A stretch of 64,000 bases of DNA from Vanilla planifolia (lineage: Eukaryota; Streptophyta; Magnoliopsida; Asparagales; Orchidaceae). The position numbers and the translations under genes are program-made. Positions 11,588-25,905 of the stretch are shown piece by piece. The number at the start of each line of letters is the position of its first letter. Position 1 is the first letter of the stretch. The notes beneath the pieces were generated by a model. That model worked only from the letters and a program-made list of their open reading frames with translations, was not told the origin of the DNA and ran no database searches. The stretch is taken from NCBI GenBank assembly GCA_023846275.1, contig JAIUJO010000186.1, forward strand, positions 368,221 through 432,220. The letters run 5' to 3'.

Positions 11588-14500
11588 ATGTAAAAATATA
11601 TTATTGTTCAAATGGGTTAAAATGTAAAACTTTAATATACCCAACTCGAAGTGATGTAAAAGTCACATGATAGGAGATTAGAATTTCATGGTAATATGAC
11701 AAAATCAAAGAAAAATGTTTGAAAAAATGAGATAAATTGTTTGAGAATGCTAATTCGAAGACACTAAGGAGATCGTTAACTTTCTTGATCATCAAACAAT
11801 ATATGAATGAAATATCTCGTAAAGCAAGCAAAATTTTAAAGGAATAAAATATTTAAAAATATAATAATGAATATTTAATTTATAAGAGTTCTTTGAGATG
11901 TGTCAAATGATATATATTTTTCTCGATCAAAGCTTGTTTCGAATTATAGTAAGTTATTACTTAATATTTAGTAAATATTTTTTTAAAGATGAAATAGGAT
12001 AAATTGAAACAATATAATATAATCAAATTAGGTTAATGCAACACTCATATAAGAAAAAATTTAGACTTATATAGTAATGTAAATTAGCTATGACAAAACA
12101 TTTGAATTAATAAGATAATTCACAAAAGAAAATTGTATTCCAAGACATTAAGAAGGCTGAGTGTAACATTTTCGATCATCAAATCAGGTATGAATTTATG
12201 AAGTCTCAATTGGAATAACTTTGAATTACCAAGACAAGTGTAAATAATTATAAATTATTATTTTAATAATAAGTTGTGGATATTGAAAGAGAAGTGAGAT
12301 AACTTTAAGAAGTGTAATAAAGCAAAACATTGTGATGTAAACATCACATAAGTGGAGATTTAGAGTTAATGAGTAATACAACCAAATCAAAGCAAAATAT
12401 TTTAAGAAATGAAATAAATTTTGCATTGAGAGTTGCATTCCATGACAAGGAGATAGATTGTAGCACTCTAAATCATCAAATTAGGTATAAATTTGAATAA
12501 TTCATAAAGCATATAAACACCTTATAAAATATAATCTTCAAAAATAAAAACATAAATATTTAATATAATAGAGCTCATCAAGTCGTGCACAAGAAAGTTC
12601 ACTTTGACTTTGTCGAGCCTCATTTGGAGTTATTGTGAATTAGTAAATTAAAAAATATATAAATAAATAATTCATTATTTATTATTTAAAAAATATTTAT
12701 TAAAGTAAAAATAAAATAAATTGAAAAAATTTAATATAGCCTAATCAAAGTGATTTAAAGGTCAAATGAGTATAAAATTAAACTTTCACATAAATAAACA
12801 AAATAAATGTAAATAAAATTGTTGAAATAAGATAATTTGTATAAGTATGTAGAATTCCAAAAAACTAAGGAGATTAAGTATAACTACAAAGAATGTTAAA
12901 TAATGTATGGATTTGAGTGTCACATAAAGCATGCAAAATTGTAAATATAATATTTGAAAATATGAAATGATTATTTAATCAGGTGATAATTGTCTAGATG
13001 AGAAAAAATTTAAATAAGAAAAAATAGTAAGTTGTATTTTTTTAATGTTCAGAAAATGTACAATTAGATTGAAATATAATAACTTGAAGGTAGTTAATTT
13101 GGCCAAATAAAAGTGATGTGAAGGTCACATTAAAGAAAAATTAGAGTTTTATAGTAATATAACCAAATAAAAAAAAAAATTTGAAGGAATGAGATAAATT
13201 ATTTTGGAAAGCTACATTCCAAGACACTAAGGAGATGTACTATAACATTCCCCATAATGAAATCATTTATAAATCTAAATATTTTGTAATGGGTGTCAAA
13301 AGCCAATAAAATTTTTTAAATAATAATAAAAATGATTATTTAATTAGATAGTGCTCTTTAAGATGAATGTAATGACATTTGTTTCACTCGATATTACTTG
13401 GGTTTGAATTATTACAAATTACAAAAGTAGATATATATAAATTATAATAAATTATTATTTCTATATAAAGTAAATTTTTATCAATAATAAAATTTGATAA
13501 ATTGAAGCAATGTGTTGTAACAAAAATAAACAACATATAAAGGTTCCACTTGAGGATATTTAAATTTATATAGTAATATATCTAATTCAAAAAGAAAAAT
13601 GCGAAGAAATGGGAAAAATAATATGAGAAATTTACATCACAATATACTATGGAAATCTAATGTAACATCCTCGATAATCAAATCAAATACAAATAAAAAC
13701 ATCTTATAATACATGCTAACTTTGAAAAAATAATTTAAAATATAAGGACAAATATTTATTTGGATAGAGCTTTTTGAGATGGGTCAAAAGTCTTTTTTGT
13801 GTCAATCAAAATGTCTCCTAAAGAAGCCAACATCCTTGGAAAGAAAATATTTCGAAATATAAAAATGAAAATCTAAATTGAATGTGTTTTCAAAATAAGT
13901 TTATGTCATCTTGATTGACCTTAGTTAGAATTACTATAAATTACCAATGTTAATAAGCATAGAAAATAATCAAATATTTTTACTATAAAGTAAACACATG
14001 TTAAAGAAAAAATTAGATGAGTTAAGGATATGTAATATAACTGAATCAAAGGTTGCACGTCAGAAGATGAAAAGTTACATAGTAATATAAGTAAATAAAA
14101 TAATTCAAGAAATCAGATAAATTGCTCAGAAAACTTACGTTCTAATATGCTAAAGACACCAACTATAAGAACTTTAATTATTAAAATTGGTAAAAATCAA
14201 AATATCTCAATGCATATGCCAAACTCAATTGAAGATTGTTTGGAATATTGCAAATTTCCAAAGAAAAGTGTCATAAATAATAATAAATTATTTTTTTAAT
14301 TTTAACTAAATTTATTTTTAAAAATGAAAAAAAAATAAATTTAATCAATTTAATATAGCTAAGTCAAGGAATTTTAAAGGTGAAGCAAAATAGGAATAAG
14401 AGTTTAATAGTAGTGTTAAAAAACAAAGCTAAAAATTTTATAAGAAAGCTGCACACTAAGTTAATAACAAAATAAAGTGCGACATCCTTGTTTATTTATT

Positions 14501-17500
14501 TAGTTGTGTATCAAAATATCTCATAGCATGTGAAAACATTAAAAAAATATTTCAAAAAAACAAAAATAAATATTTAACTACATAGAGCATGTCAAGATGA
14601 GTCCATGCATGTTTCTTTTGTCTAAATTTCACCTTAGGTTGAATTTGTTTCATTTAACAAAGTAAATAAACATGTATAATAATAAATCCTTAATTTAATA
14701 TTATGTAAATATGTATTAAAGCCAAAGATAAGTTCAAGAAATGTAATATGACCATATTAAGGCAACATAAAGTCACATAACATTAGATTTTGTGTTATAT
14801 AGTAATATAACTAAATCAAAGTTAAAAAGTTTGATAACATGAGATAAATCATTGAGGGAGTTGTATTTTATGATGTTAAGAAGATCATTTAACATCCTTG
14901 ATCATCAAATTAGATATGAATCAAAATGTTTGTTAAAGCATAAAATGCCTAAAAAATAAAACATTAAAAAAATATGAAAACGATGTTATATTATAAATCT
15001 CATATTAACTAGTTTAATAATGTTTTGTTGTGTTTATTAGATCTTGTTTTCAATTATTGTGAATTATTAATTTAAATAAGCTAAAATATTAATAAATTTT
15101 TACTTTAAAATTAAGGAAATATATTTTAAGTTATGCTGAGATAAATAATGGTAATGTAACATAATAAAAGAAATGCAACATAAAGGTCACATTAGAGAAG
15201 ATTTAGAGTATCATAAATATATAACCAAATCAAAACTAAAAATTTGAAGCCATAAAATTAACTATATTAAAAAGTTACATTCCAAGATACTAAGGTGATC
15301 AAGTGCCACATTAGTGATCATAAAATTAGGTACAAATCAAATGTCTCGTGAAGTGTGCTAAAACTTAAGAAAATGAAATCTTGAAAAAATATAGAAATCA
15401 ATGCGTAATTGGATGGAGCTTGTTAGAACTTTTACAACAATATTTATTTCTTCTTGATTGGACCATGCTTTGATTTATTGTGATTCAAAAATCTAGTTGA
15501 GCAAAAAAATAATTTTTTTTTATTTTAATATTAAGTAAATATATATTATAGATTTAAAAATATTTAAATTGATGCAATGTAATATAAAAAAGTCTATGCA
15601 AAATAAAGGTAACATAAGATGACGGCTAGGGTTACATTGCAATATATCCAAATGAAAATAAAAATTTTAAATAAATGAGATAAATTAAATGAGATAGTTG
15701 CTTTTCAAGTCATTTGAGAGATTAATTGTAACATCTTCCAACTTTAAATCAAGTATGAATAAAAACGTCTTATCAAGAATTTCAATGACTTTTCTCATCT
15801 CTGTCAAACATAATTTGGAATCACTATAAACTTTGATAGTAAATAAGCATAAAATGTAATAATAAATTATTTTAAATTGAAGTAAATTTATATATATTTT
15901 AAATGATATAAATTAAAGCATTGTAATATTACCAAATTAATGTAATGCAAACTTCACATGAAAAAATATTTAGTATTAATTAGTAGTATAACAAAGATAA
16001 CAAAAATTTGAAGAAAGGAGATAAATTGTATTGCAAAGTTACATTCCCAAATACTAAGAAGATTGAGTTTAACGTACTTGATAGTCAAATTAGGTACCAA
16101 TGAAAATACATTTTAAGGCATGTTAGAATCCCAAAAAATAAAAAACCTTTAAAATATAAAACATATTTAACCAGATAGAGCTTTTCAAGATGATTCCAAT
16201 AATGTTTATTTTAACTCCTTCAGACCTCGTTCGGTGTCTTTGCGAATTACAAAGAAAATAAGCAAAACATTTTAAAAAATGTATTATTAAATTCAAGAAA
16301 TATATGTCAATGCTTAAATAAGATACATTGAAGAAATTTATTATAACTAAATAAAATTAGTGCAATGGTCAAATGAGAGAACATTTAGAGTTACATAGTA
16401 ATTTATCCAAATTAGAGTAAAATTTTCAGAGCTAAGATAAATTGTTCAAAAAAGTCATATTCCAAAATCTTAATGACATTATGTGTAACATCCTTAGATA
16501 AAAAATTTGGTATGAATCAAAATTTCATGTAAGGGGCAACAACTGTTGCTTGGAAGATAAAATTTCTTAAAAATATAAAAATGAAGATTTAATTTCATCG
16601 AGCTTATCTCATTCGAATATTTATTGGAACTACTATAAATTACAAAATTGAATAACCATAAATAATAAAATTTTTTATTTTAATATGAAATAAGTATATT
16701 ATAAAAGTAAATTGGGAGAAATTAAAATAATATAATATAACAAAATCAAGGCAAAAAATTGAAGATAATAGATAAATTATATGGGTTGGTTTAATTCTAA
16801 GATATTAAGAAAATTGGGTATAAACATTTCTCACAAATTGTGTGAAAACCTAAATAAAATATTTGAAAATATAAAAAATGAATATTTAATTGCATAGAGG
16901 TATTTGATTCAAGTCTAATAGTGTTAGTTTGGTCTAAATAATAACTTGATTGGAATTACTATGAATCACCAAATTATATATATGCATAAAGGATAATAAA
17001 TTATTTTTTTAATATGAAGTAAATATAATTTAAAATTGAATTGATATTAAATTGAAGAAATCTAATGTATCAAAATCGTAACAATGCAAAGTCCATAAAA
17101 GATGAGATACATATATAAATTTTATAGAAATGAAATAAATTACATTTAAAAGTCACAATTTAGGATATTAAGGAGAACAAATGAAATTGAGGTATGAATA
17201 AAAATGTCTGTTAACGCATACTAAATAATTAGTAAAATTATCTAAAGAAATTTAGAAAATTAATAATTAATGGGATAAAGCTCATGAAGATGAGTACAAC
17301 AAAATTTGTCTTATGCCGATTTGACATAATTTTGATTTACTATGAATTACTATAGTAAATAATTATAAATAAGAAAGAAATATTTGTTTAATATTATCTG
17401 AATATATATTAAAACATAAATTAAGTAAAATAAAGAAAGATAATTTAATCAAATGAAGGCAAAGTAATGCACATTAGAGGAGATTTAGAGTAACATAGCA

Positions 17501-20500
17501 ACATAACCATTTCAATGCAAAAAAATGTGAAGAATTGAGATAAATTGTAATGGAAAGTTGCATTGCAATATACTAAAGAGATTCAGTATAAAATTATCAA
17601 ATCACATACCAATTTAAATGCCTCATTAAGCATGTTTAAACCACTAAAAATAAATATTAAAAAATACAAAAAAATGAATATTTTATTCAATAGATATCAT
17701 TGAGTGGAGCCCAGCAACATTTGTTTCATATCAATTGGACATTGTTTAAAAACACTACGAGTTAACAAGCTAAAGAAGAACAAATAATAACAAATTATCA
17801 TTTTAATATTGAGTTAAATTCTATTAATGAAAAAATACAATAAGGTAAACTTTGTTATACAACCAATTAAAAATTATTGAGATGTCACTCAATCAAAGAA
17901 TTAGAGAGGCATAGAAATATAACCAAATGAAAGCAAAAAATTTTAAAAAATTAGATAAATTACACAGGGAAGCTGTATTCTTAGATTCATAGGAGTATGA
18001 GGGTAATTCCCTCGATTGTAAGATGTAGTACAAATCAAAATCTCTCATAAAGCATCGAGACGCCACAGAAATAATATTTGAAAATAAAATAAAGAGTATT
18101 TGAAATAATATTTATTTTATCTCAATAACAATTGACTTTTAATTGCTAAATATTGCCAAAGTAAAAAATCCTCCATTATAATATATCTAGAAAAAAGCAA
18201 GTGAAGGTGATGAGGGAAGAAATTATAGTTTCAAAGTTGTATAGCAAAATCAAAGAAAAAAATTTGAAGGAATGAGATAAATTATGCAAGAATGTTACAT
18301 TTTGAGATACTTGGGGGATTGATTATGACATCATCAATATTAATCCAAGGATGAATCATAATATCTTTAAAAGTATGCTAAAACCTTTGAAAATAAAATA
18401 TAAACAAAACTTAAAAGAATAATATTTAATTCGATTTAGCTGGTCATGATGAGTCCAATGACATTTGTTTCATCCTGATAGAACCTTGTTTTTCCTTAAT
18501 TAGAATTACATAAGGAAATATTTTAAATGATATCTTTTTAATATTGAGTAGAAAAAAGTTGAATAAAAAATATGATGAATCAAGGTAATACAATATAACC
18601 AAAACAAGGTGACGTAACACTCATATGAGTGGAAATTTAAATTTAATTAGTAATATAACCAAATGTAAGAAAAAAGTATGAAGATAAGTGAAACATTATG
18701 CAAGAAAGTTGAACTCCAAAATAATAAGGTGAATGAGTTTGAAATTTTTTGTCATGAAATTAGTTATGAATGTAAATGTCTCTAAAAGAGTACCAAAACT
18801 ATAGAAAGTATAATATTTTAAAAAATAAATATTTAATTTGATAGAACACATAGAGGTGAGCTTAATCGTTTTTGTTTCATATCAATTGAGCAACTTTTAG
18901 ATTTACTATGAATTATAAAAATAAATAATTAAATATAATAATAAATTTTAATCTTTATAATGTTAATTTAAAATAAATTGAAGCAATATAATATATCCAA
19001 ATAACATAGAGAGTTTCATAGTGATAAATCAAAATGAAAGCTAAAAAATTTGAAAAAATAAAAAAAATTTTATGTCAAGCAAACGATGCATGATATAAGA
19101 GAGATCTAGTGCAACATCCCTCATCTTGAAATCTAGTACATATAAAAATGTCTCAGCAAAAGTGCCAAAACTCTTAAAAATGAAATATCTAAAAATATTA
19201 TAATGTATATTTAAATGCATAGAGCTGTTCAAAATGTGTCCACTAATGTTTGTTTACTTCAAATTGAACCTCATTTGCAGTGATAGTGAATCACAAAATT
19301 ACCTATGCATAAAGAAGGATAAATTATTATTTTAATATTAAGTAAATATATTTTAAAATTAAAATAATATAACCTAAAGAAATGTGATATAACGAAATAA
19401 AAAATATTTAAATTTGAAGAAATGAGTTGATTTGTACAAGAATGTTACATTCTAAGATACTTAAGAGAAAGAGTGTAATTTTAACAATAATCAATTTAAA
19501 TATGAACTAAAATATCTTGTAAAAAATTTAATAATTTTAATAATAAAAACTTTTAAAAAACTTGTCAAAATATTTAATTAAGTAGAACTCATCGAGATGA
19601 GTCAAATGGCATTTGTTTCTTCTCGACTAGACCACAATTGGATTTACTACCAATTTTAATGGAAAATAAGCATAAATCTCAAGAAATTATTAATTTAATT
19701 TTGTGCATATATATATATATATTAAAGTTGAAGTAAGATAAAACTAAGTAATATAATATTATGAAATATAGGTGATGTAAAAGTCACAAGAGATGAGATT
19801 TAGGGTTACATAGTTATATAACAAAATAAAAGAAAACAACTTCAATAAATGAGATAAATAGTAAGAGAATTTTGCATGACAAGTTATTAAGTAGATCAAG
19901 CATAACCAACTTAAAAATTGTTCATAAATGCTAGAAAATATAATATTTAAATGCATGGAGCTTATCGAGATTATTTGATAATGTTTGTTTCATCTACACT
20001 GCACCTCGTTCGAAATTTTTGCGAATTAGAAAGTAATAAACATAAAGTGTAATAAGATATTTTTGTTATAATATAAATATTTTGTAAAGCTAAATGACAT
20101 AAATTAAAGAAATACATATATTTGTATTTGAAAGGATTATAAATATAAAATGAGAGAAGAATTAGAGTTTTTCAAAAATAGATTTAAATCAATATTATAA
20201 GTTTGAAGAAATGAGTTTAAATGTGCTAGAAAGTTTCTTTCTTAGATACTAAAGAGATTGAGTGTAACATTCATAATTATCAAATTTGTTACAAATTGAA
20301 ATCTCTAATACATCATGCCAAAAGTGAAAAAAATAATTAAGAAATATAAAGATAAAGATTTAATTGCATAGAGCTTAGCTAGAGATGTCTAATGAAATTT
20401 ATTTAATGTCGATCAAACCTCATTTTGAAATACCATAAATTATCGATGTAAATCTACATAAAAAAGTTATTATACAATATTGGAATAATATATATTAAAA

Positions 20501-20956
20501 CTCAATTGAGTTAAATTAGAGATATCTAATATAGCAAAATAAAAGTGATATAAAGGTCACATAGGAGAAGATAAAGAGCTAGATAGTAATATTAAAAAAA
20601 TCAGACAAAAGAATTTTGGAAAATATATTTAATTTTATAGGAACATTGCATCCAAAGATACGAAATTAATTGGGTGAAACACCCTCAATCACTAAATCGC
20701 ATTCAATTCTAAATGCCTTTGAAAAAATAAAAATATTAATATAATCGAATCAAAGGAATGCAAAGCTCTCGAGGGAGGTGAATAAATATTTCATAGTAAT
20801 TTAATAAAATCGAAGCAAACAATTTGACCAAACCAGTCGAATGTTATAGGGAAGTCGCATCACAAGACACTAATAATATCAAGTTTGACATCCATTATCA
20901 CCAAATGAGCTATTATTTCTTCTCTAGCAAAGTATGCCAAAGGAAAATAAATTTTA

Positions 20957-20957
20957 A

Positions 20958-20993
<36 letters not shown>

Positions 20994-20994
20994 G
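20957..20994. repeat. (TA)n(TG)n microsatellite in a satellite monomer
   Basis: A short TA run passes into about 14 TG units. It sits where other monomers read AAATATAAAAATGAATATTTAAT, so it is an expansion within one copy; the flanks still match the satellite (AAGTATGCCAAAGG to the left, ATTTAATTGAATATT to the right). The 68-residue open frame running through it is a by-product. Confidence 0.9.
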
Positions 20995-23900
20995 TATTTA
21001 ATTGAATATTTTATCTTAAGAAGAGTTTAATGATATTTCTTTCACATTGCTTAAACTTTGTTTTGAATTATTATGAATTACAAAAGTAAATAACAATAAA
21101 AAACAAAAAATAATTAATATAAAATGAAGAGAAAAAGTATTAAAGGTAGAATCAAATAAACAATAGTAATCAAATATAATAAATCAAAGAGATTTAAGAG
21201 TCACAAAAGAAGAGATTTTAGGTGACATAATATTATAACTAGATGAATGCAAAAAAGTTCATTAAATAAGATAAATTCAATGAGGAAGCTACATTTCTTG
21301 ATGCTATCGTGATTGAGTTTGGCATCCTTGATCATCAAATTTGGAATGAATCAAAATCTCTTTAGAGCGTGCAAAAATCATAAAATGATAAAATATTTAA
21401 GATAATATAATTAAATATTTTATTAGATAGACCATATTGTTTTGACTACAATGACTTTTGTTTTGTCTCGTTCAAAACTCCAATGGAATTAATGCATATA
21501 ATGAAAAAAAATAGGACTAATAACAAAGTATTTTTTTATTACTAATAAAGTATTGGTTAAAGCTAAAATAAGAATTTTTGAAACATTATAATATAACAAA
21601 ATCAATGTAATGTAAAGATCACCTGAGTGCAGAATTAGAGTGTCATAGTTATATAACCAAATCAAAATAAAAATATTGAAGAATTGAGAAATTGTTTAGG
21701 AAATTTACACTCCAAGTTTTTATGTAGATCAAATTTAAAATCCTCTATCATTAAAAGAGATATAAATCAAAATATTTAGTTAAGTGTTAAAAAATAATAA
21801 GAAATAAAGTATTTAAAAAATATAGAAATTAACGTTTAATTTGATAAAGCTGACCTAGGTGAGTCCAATGACACTTGTTTTGTGTCGATTGGATCTCATT
21901 TTGAATTACTGTGATTTACGCAAAACATAGTTATAAATGCTAACAAATTATCATTTTAATATTCAATATATACATTATATATATAAAAGAATTAGTGAGG
22001 TAAGTTATAATAATGTAGTATAACCAAATCACACTAATATAAATATTACAAGAGTAGAATAAGACTATTAAAGTAATAGAATAAAATTAATGGAAAAATT
22101 TGAATAAATAGGAAAATTTATATGGGAAAATTACATTCAAGATACAAAATAGATAGATTGTAAAATCTTAAGTTATCAAATCAGGTAAAAATCAAATGTC
22201 TCACAAAACATGCCAAAACACAAAAAAATAAAATATATAAAAAATTTAAAAATGAATTCTTAAATTGATAGAGCTTGTTAAGATTAGTTGAACAATATTT
22301 GTTTTGTCCTTATTGGACCTTGTTTGGAATTATTATGAAGTACTATATTAGATGGGTGAATTTAATCAGAAATAATTATTTTAAGATTATGTAAATATAT
22401 TTATTCAAGTTCAGGATATATAAAAAAAGAAATATAATATAATAAAATAAAGGATCTGGAAAGGTTGCACTAATGAAGATTTTGAGTGACATAGCAATAA
22501 AACATAATAAAAGTTAAACATTTAAAAAATTGATGCAAATTATAAAAGAATTTGGTTTTCCAAGTTATTAAAGAGGTTAAGTGTTGCATCCTTGATCATG
22601 TAATAAGGTACAAATCAAAACTTCTTGTAAAGCATAACAAAAAATAGAAGACAAAATATTCAAAAATTTGTGAGTAAATATTTTATTTGATAGAGCTCAT
22701 TAACCCAAGTCTAACCACATTTCTTTTGCATTGATCAAACCTCATTTGAAATAACTACAAATTACTAAAGTAAAAAAGAACAAAAAGTAATAACATATAA
22801 TCGAATGTAATATAGTATAACAAAATCAATGCAATATAAAGGTCATAGAAGAAGAGATTTAGTGATAATACTAATATTACCAAATAAAAATAAAACTTTT
22901 GCAGAAATAGGATAAATTATATAAGAATATTGTATTCTAAAATAAAAGGAGTTGGAGTGTGGTATTCTTGATTTTTAAATCAGGCAAGAGCGAAAATGTC
23001 AAAAAGAATTTTGAAGCCATAAAAAATTAAATATATGAAATTTTCTAATTGGTTATTTAGTTTAGTAGTGCTTGTCAAGGGGAGTCCAATGTCGTTTTTT
23101 ATGTTAATCAAAACTCTTCTAGAATTATTATGCACTACAAAGTTAAATAGGTAATAATAAATTAATTTTTAATAATAAATAGATAAATATTTATGCCTAA
23201 ATAAGATAAATTAAAATAATATAATATATCAAAATCAAACCAATATATAGATCACACAAAAGGATAGTTAGTGTTCTATAGTAAGATAAGAACATCAAAG
23301 AGAAAAATTTGAAAAAATGAGTTAAATTACACTTTAAAGTTGCCTTGCAAGATACAAAATAGATCAAATATAATATCTTAAATCTTAAATAAATCAAAAT
23401 TTTCATTAAGCTTGCATAAACCAAAGAAAATAAAATGTTTAAAAATGTATAAAATGAGTATTTCATTCGATAAAGGACATCAAGAGGAATATAATAATTT
23501 TTATTTCACCATAATTAGACATTAAAATTAAAAAATTTTAGAAGTAAATAAGCACAAATAAAAATAATATTTTTTAATTTCTTAAGTAAATATATATTGA
23601 ATTTAAAATAATTTAATTTAAGGAAATATAATACAGCAATATCTAAGTGATGAAAATGTCACACAAGAGAATATTTATAGATCCATAGTAATATCTCGAT
23701 ATAACAAAAACTATAAATAATTGTCTCCATTGTCTAGAGATGTTTCATTCAATAAAGTGAGAAAAAATAAAATTAAAAAAATATTTAAAATAATGCAAAT
23801 AAATTTTTATTTCTTTACTTTGATATGACTGAATGAAAGAAAAAATTTCAAGCAATTAAATAAATTGTGGGAAAATTTCTTTCCTAAATATAAAGAGAAA

Positions 23901-25835
23901 GTGTGGCTTGTCAGATCACAAAAACAAGGTCTACTTCAAGAATGCCAAAATATTAGAATCTAAATTATTTTAAAAAAATTAAAAACATGAATAATTAATT
24001 AAATAGAGCTCATAAAGATGTGTCCAATGATGTTTTCTCTCATATTAACATGAGTTTATTTTGACTTACTACTAATTACAAAATAAAAAAAATAAAAATT
24101 TATTCTTTTAAAATTAATTAAATGTATTTTATAACTAAGTTTTAAAAATAATGAAGCAATGTAATATTATGAAATTATAAAAAAATAAAGGTGAAATGAG
24201 AGGAGATTTAGAGTTGCAAAGTAACAAAAAAATTAAAGTAAAATATTTGAAGAAATTAGACTAATTATATAAGGACGTAATAATGTAAGATACTAAAAAG
24301 ATTGAGTGTAACATCTCTACCTATTAAATCATGTATGAATTATAATGTGTAATAAAGGATTCTAAATTCATAAAAATTAAAATATTTTAAAAATATATAA
24401 AAATAAATTTTAGTTATTTAGAGGTCATTGTGATAAGACCAAGGTCATTTGTTTCATCTAAATCAAGCCACCTTTGAATTTACTACAAATTACCAAGATA
24501 AATAACAACAAATTATTATTTCATATTTAAGTAAACATACATTAAAACTAAGATATATGGAAAATTGACCAAGTCAAAAAGATGTATTGGCCATACTAGA
24601 AGAGATAGAGTTTTAGAGAAATGTAACCACATGAAAGCAAAACAATGAAAAATAACTTTAATTATAAAGAAAGTTGCACTCCAAGTTTCTTCAGAGATCA
24701 TATGTGGCATACTCAATCATTAAATCTAGAACTATTCAAAATAAATCATAAAGCATGTTGAAATCAGAGAAAAAACCATTAAAAATGGAAAAATGAATTT
24801 AAAATAATTTTTTTGATCTTTATTGGAGCTCATTTTCAATTATTACAATACAAGTAATAAAAAATGATTATTTTCATAATATATAAATATATATTAAAAA
24901 TTAAAATAACTTAAATTGAAGTAATATAATATACCCAAATGAAAGAAATATAAAGCTTACAAAGTTGGATAATTAGTTTCATAGTGACATTATCGAATAA
25001 AATAAAAAATTCAAAGATTTTAGATACTTTGTATCAGAAAGTTGCATTCTAAGATACTAAAGTGATCATGTATAAGATCATCGATTATTAAATTAATGTC
25101 AAATAAATATGCCTCCAAAACCATGCAAAGATTGACAAAAATTAAATATTTAAAATATGAACATGAATATTAAATTAGATTGAGTTGGTTGAGATGAGTC
25201 TAATGACATTTGTTCTCTCTCAATCACACCTAATTTGGGGTTAGTATTAATTAACATAAAACTTTTTTTTACTATGTGGATAAATGTTAAACAAAAAATA
25301 AGATGATATGAAGTAATGTAATATAACCAAATTAGGGAAACATAGAGATTACACAAGTTGAGATTCTAAGTTATATAGTAATAAAAGAAAAATAATGTGA
25401 AAAGTTTAAAGAAATGAGATAAAGTGTATGTGAAAGTTGCATTAAAAGACATTAAGAGGTCCAAGTGTGGATTGTTTATTATTAAATTAGCTAAAAATAA
25501 ATATTTTTCTTAAAGAGCATGAAAACTCTAAAAACTAAAGTTCTCAAAAATATAAAAGATGAATTTTTAATTAGATAGAGCTCTAAAAGATGAACTAAGT
25601 TACATTTCCTTTGTATAGGTTGATGTGATTAATGGTCACAATGAGTTACAAAAGTAAATAAGCATAAATAAAAAATAAATTATTATTTTATTACAAAGAA
25701 AATTATATTAATACATAAGTTATATAATTTAATATAATATAATATAATCAACTGAATGGAAATTAAATATTACACGAGAGAAGATTTAGAGTCACGTAGT
25801 AATATAACCAAATCAAACAAAAAAATTTTGAAAGA

Positions 25836-25905
25836 ATGAGATAAATTACATGTGGAACTTTCTAATCCTGTAATTCAACTTTCTAATCCATTTTATCTCT
25901 TTTCT
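25836..25905. other. Orientation switch 2 (plus to minus) with 13-bp direct repeat
   Basis: Plus-orientation AATGAGATAAATT (25836-25848) is followed by the minus-orientation counterpart TTTTATCTCTTTT (about 25891-25903), so the junction is a fold-back. Between the arms AACTTTCTAATCC occurs twice (25856-25868 and 25877-25889), 21 bp apart, which suggests a small templated duplication at the breakpoint. A few tens of bases later the minus copy jumps from the TTGCTCTAAATCAAAT box to TTTAGCTCATATATATAC, a deletion inside that monomer. Confidence 0.7.

Larger units (their letters stand above)
10771..25855 (+). repeat. 415-bp satellite block, plus orientation (about 38 copies)
   Basis: This is one of the two longest blocks. 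Copies of the landmark GAGCTCATCGAGATGAGTCC, or diverged forms of it, start near 11099, 11479, 11886, 12571, 12985, 13350, 13767, 14585, 14997, 15417, 16178, 16599, 16896, 17277, 17691, 18438, 18841, 19217, 19584, 19957, 20369, 21425, 21845, 22267, 22690, 23068, 23472, 24004, 24419, 25179 and 25577. Gaps in that list are copies that lost the landmark by deletion (near 12240, 14240, 15780, 18105, 20762, 23735 and 24785). Monomer order in this orientation is: dyad box, ATTTGTTTCATCTC, GGAATTACTATGAATTA, AATAATAAATTATTATT, AGTAAATATATATTAAAGCT, AACCAAATCAAAG, GTAAAGGTCACATGAGAGGA, a second AACCAAATCAAAG, GAAATGAGATAAATT, AGTTGCATTCCAAGATACTA, GAGATTGAGTGTAACATCC, TTGATCATCAAATTAGGTA, ATGTCTCATAAAGCATGCC. 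I see no gene in this block. Confidence 0.85.

Noticed and set aside
19584..19625. Resemblance of the GATGAGTCC part of the monomer to a hammerhead ribozyme core
   Set aside because: The GATGAGTCC string is similar, but the required CTGATGA start and the GGAC-CGAAA partner are absent in this monomer on both strands, so no catalytic fold is supported.
23701..23830. Possible extra short inverted piece in the plus block (GAGATGTTTCATTC near 23734)
   Set aside because: The match to the minus-strand box is too short, and the flanking boxes stay in plus orientation; a truncated plus monomer explains it better.
10771..25855. CRISPR-like array suggested by regular spacing
   Set aside because: The whole unit of about 415 bp is repeated and diverged. 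There are no short identical repeats with unique spacers and no cas genes, and the sequence looks like plant nuclear DNA.
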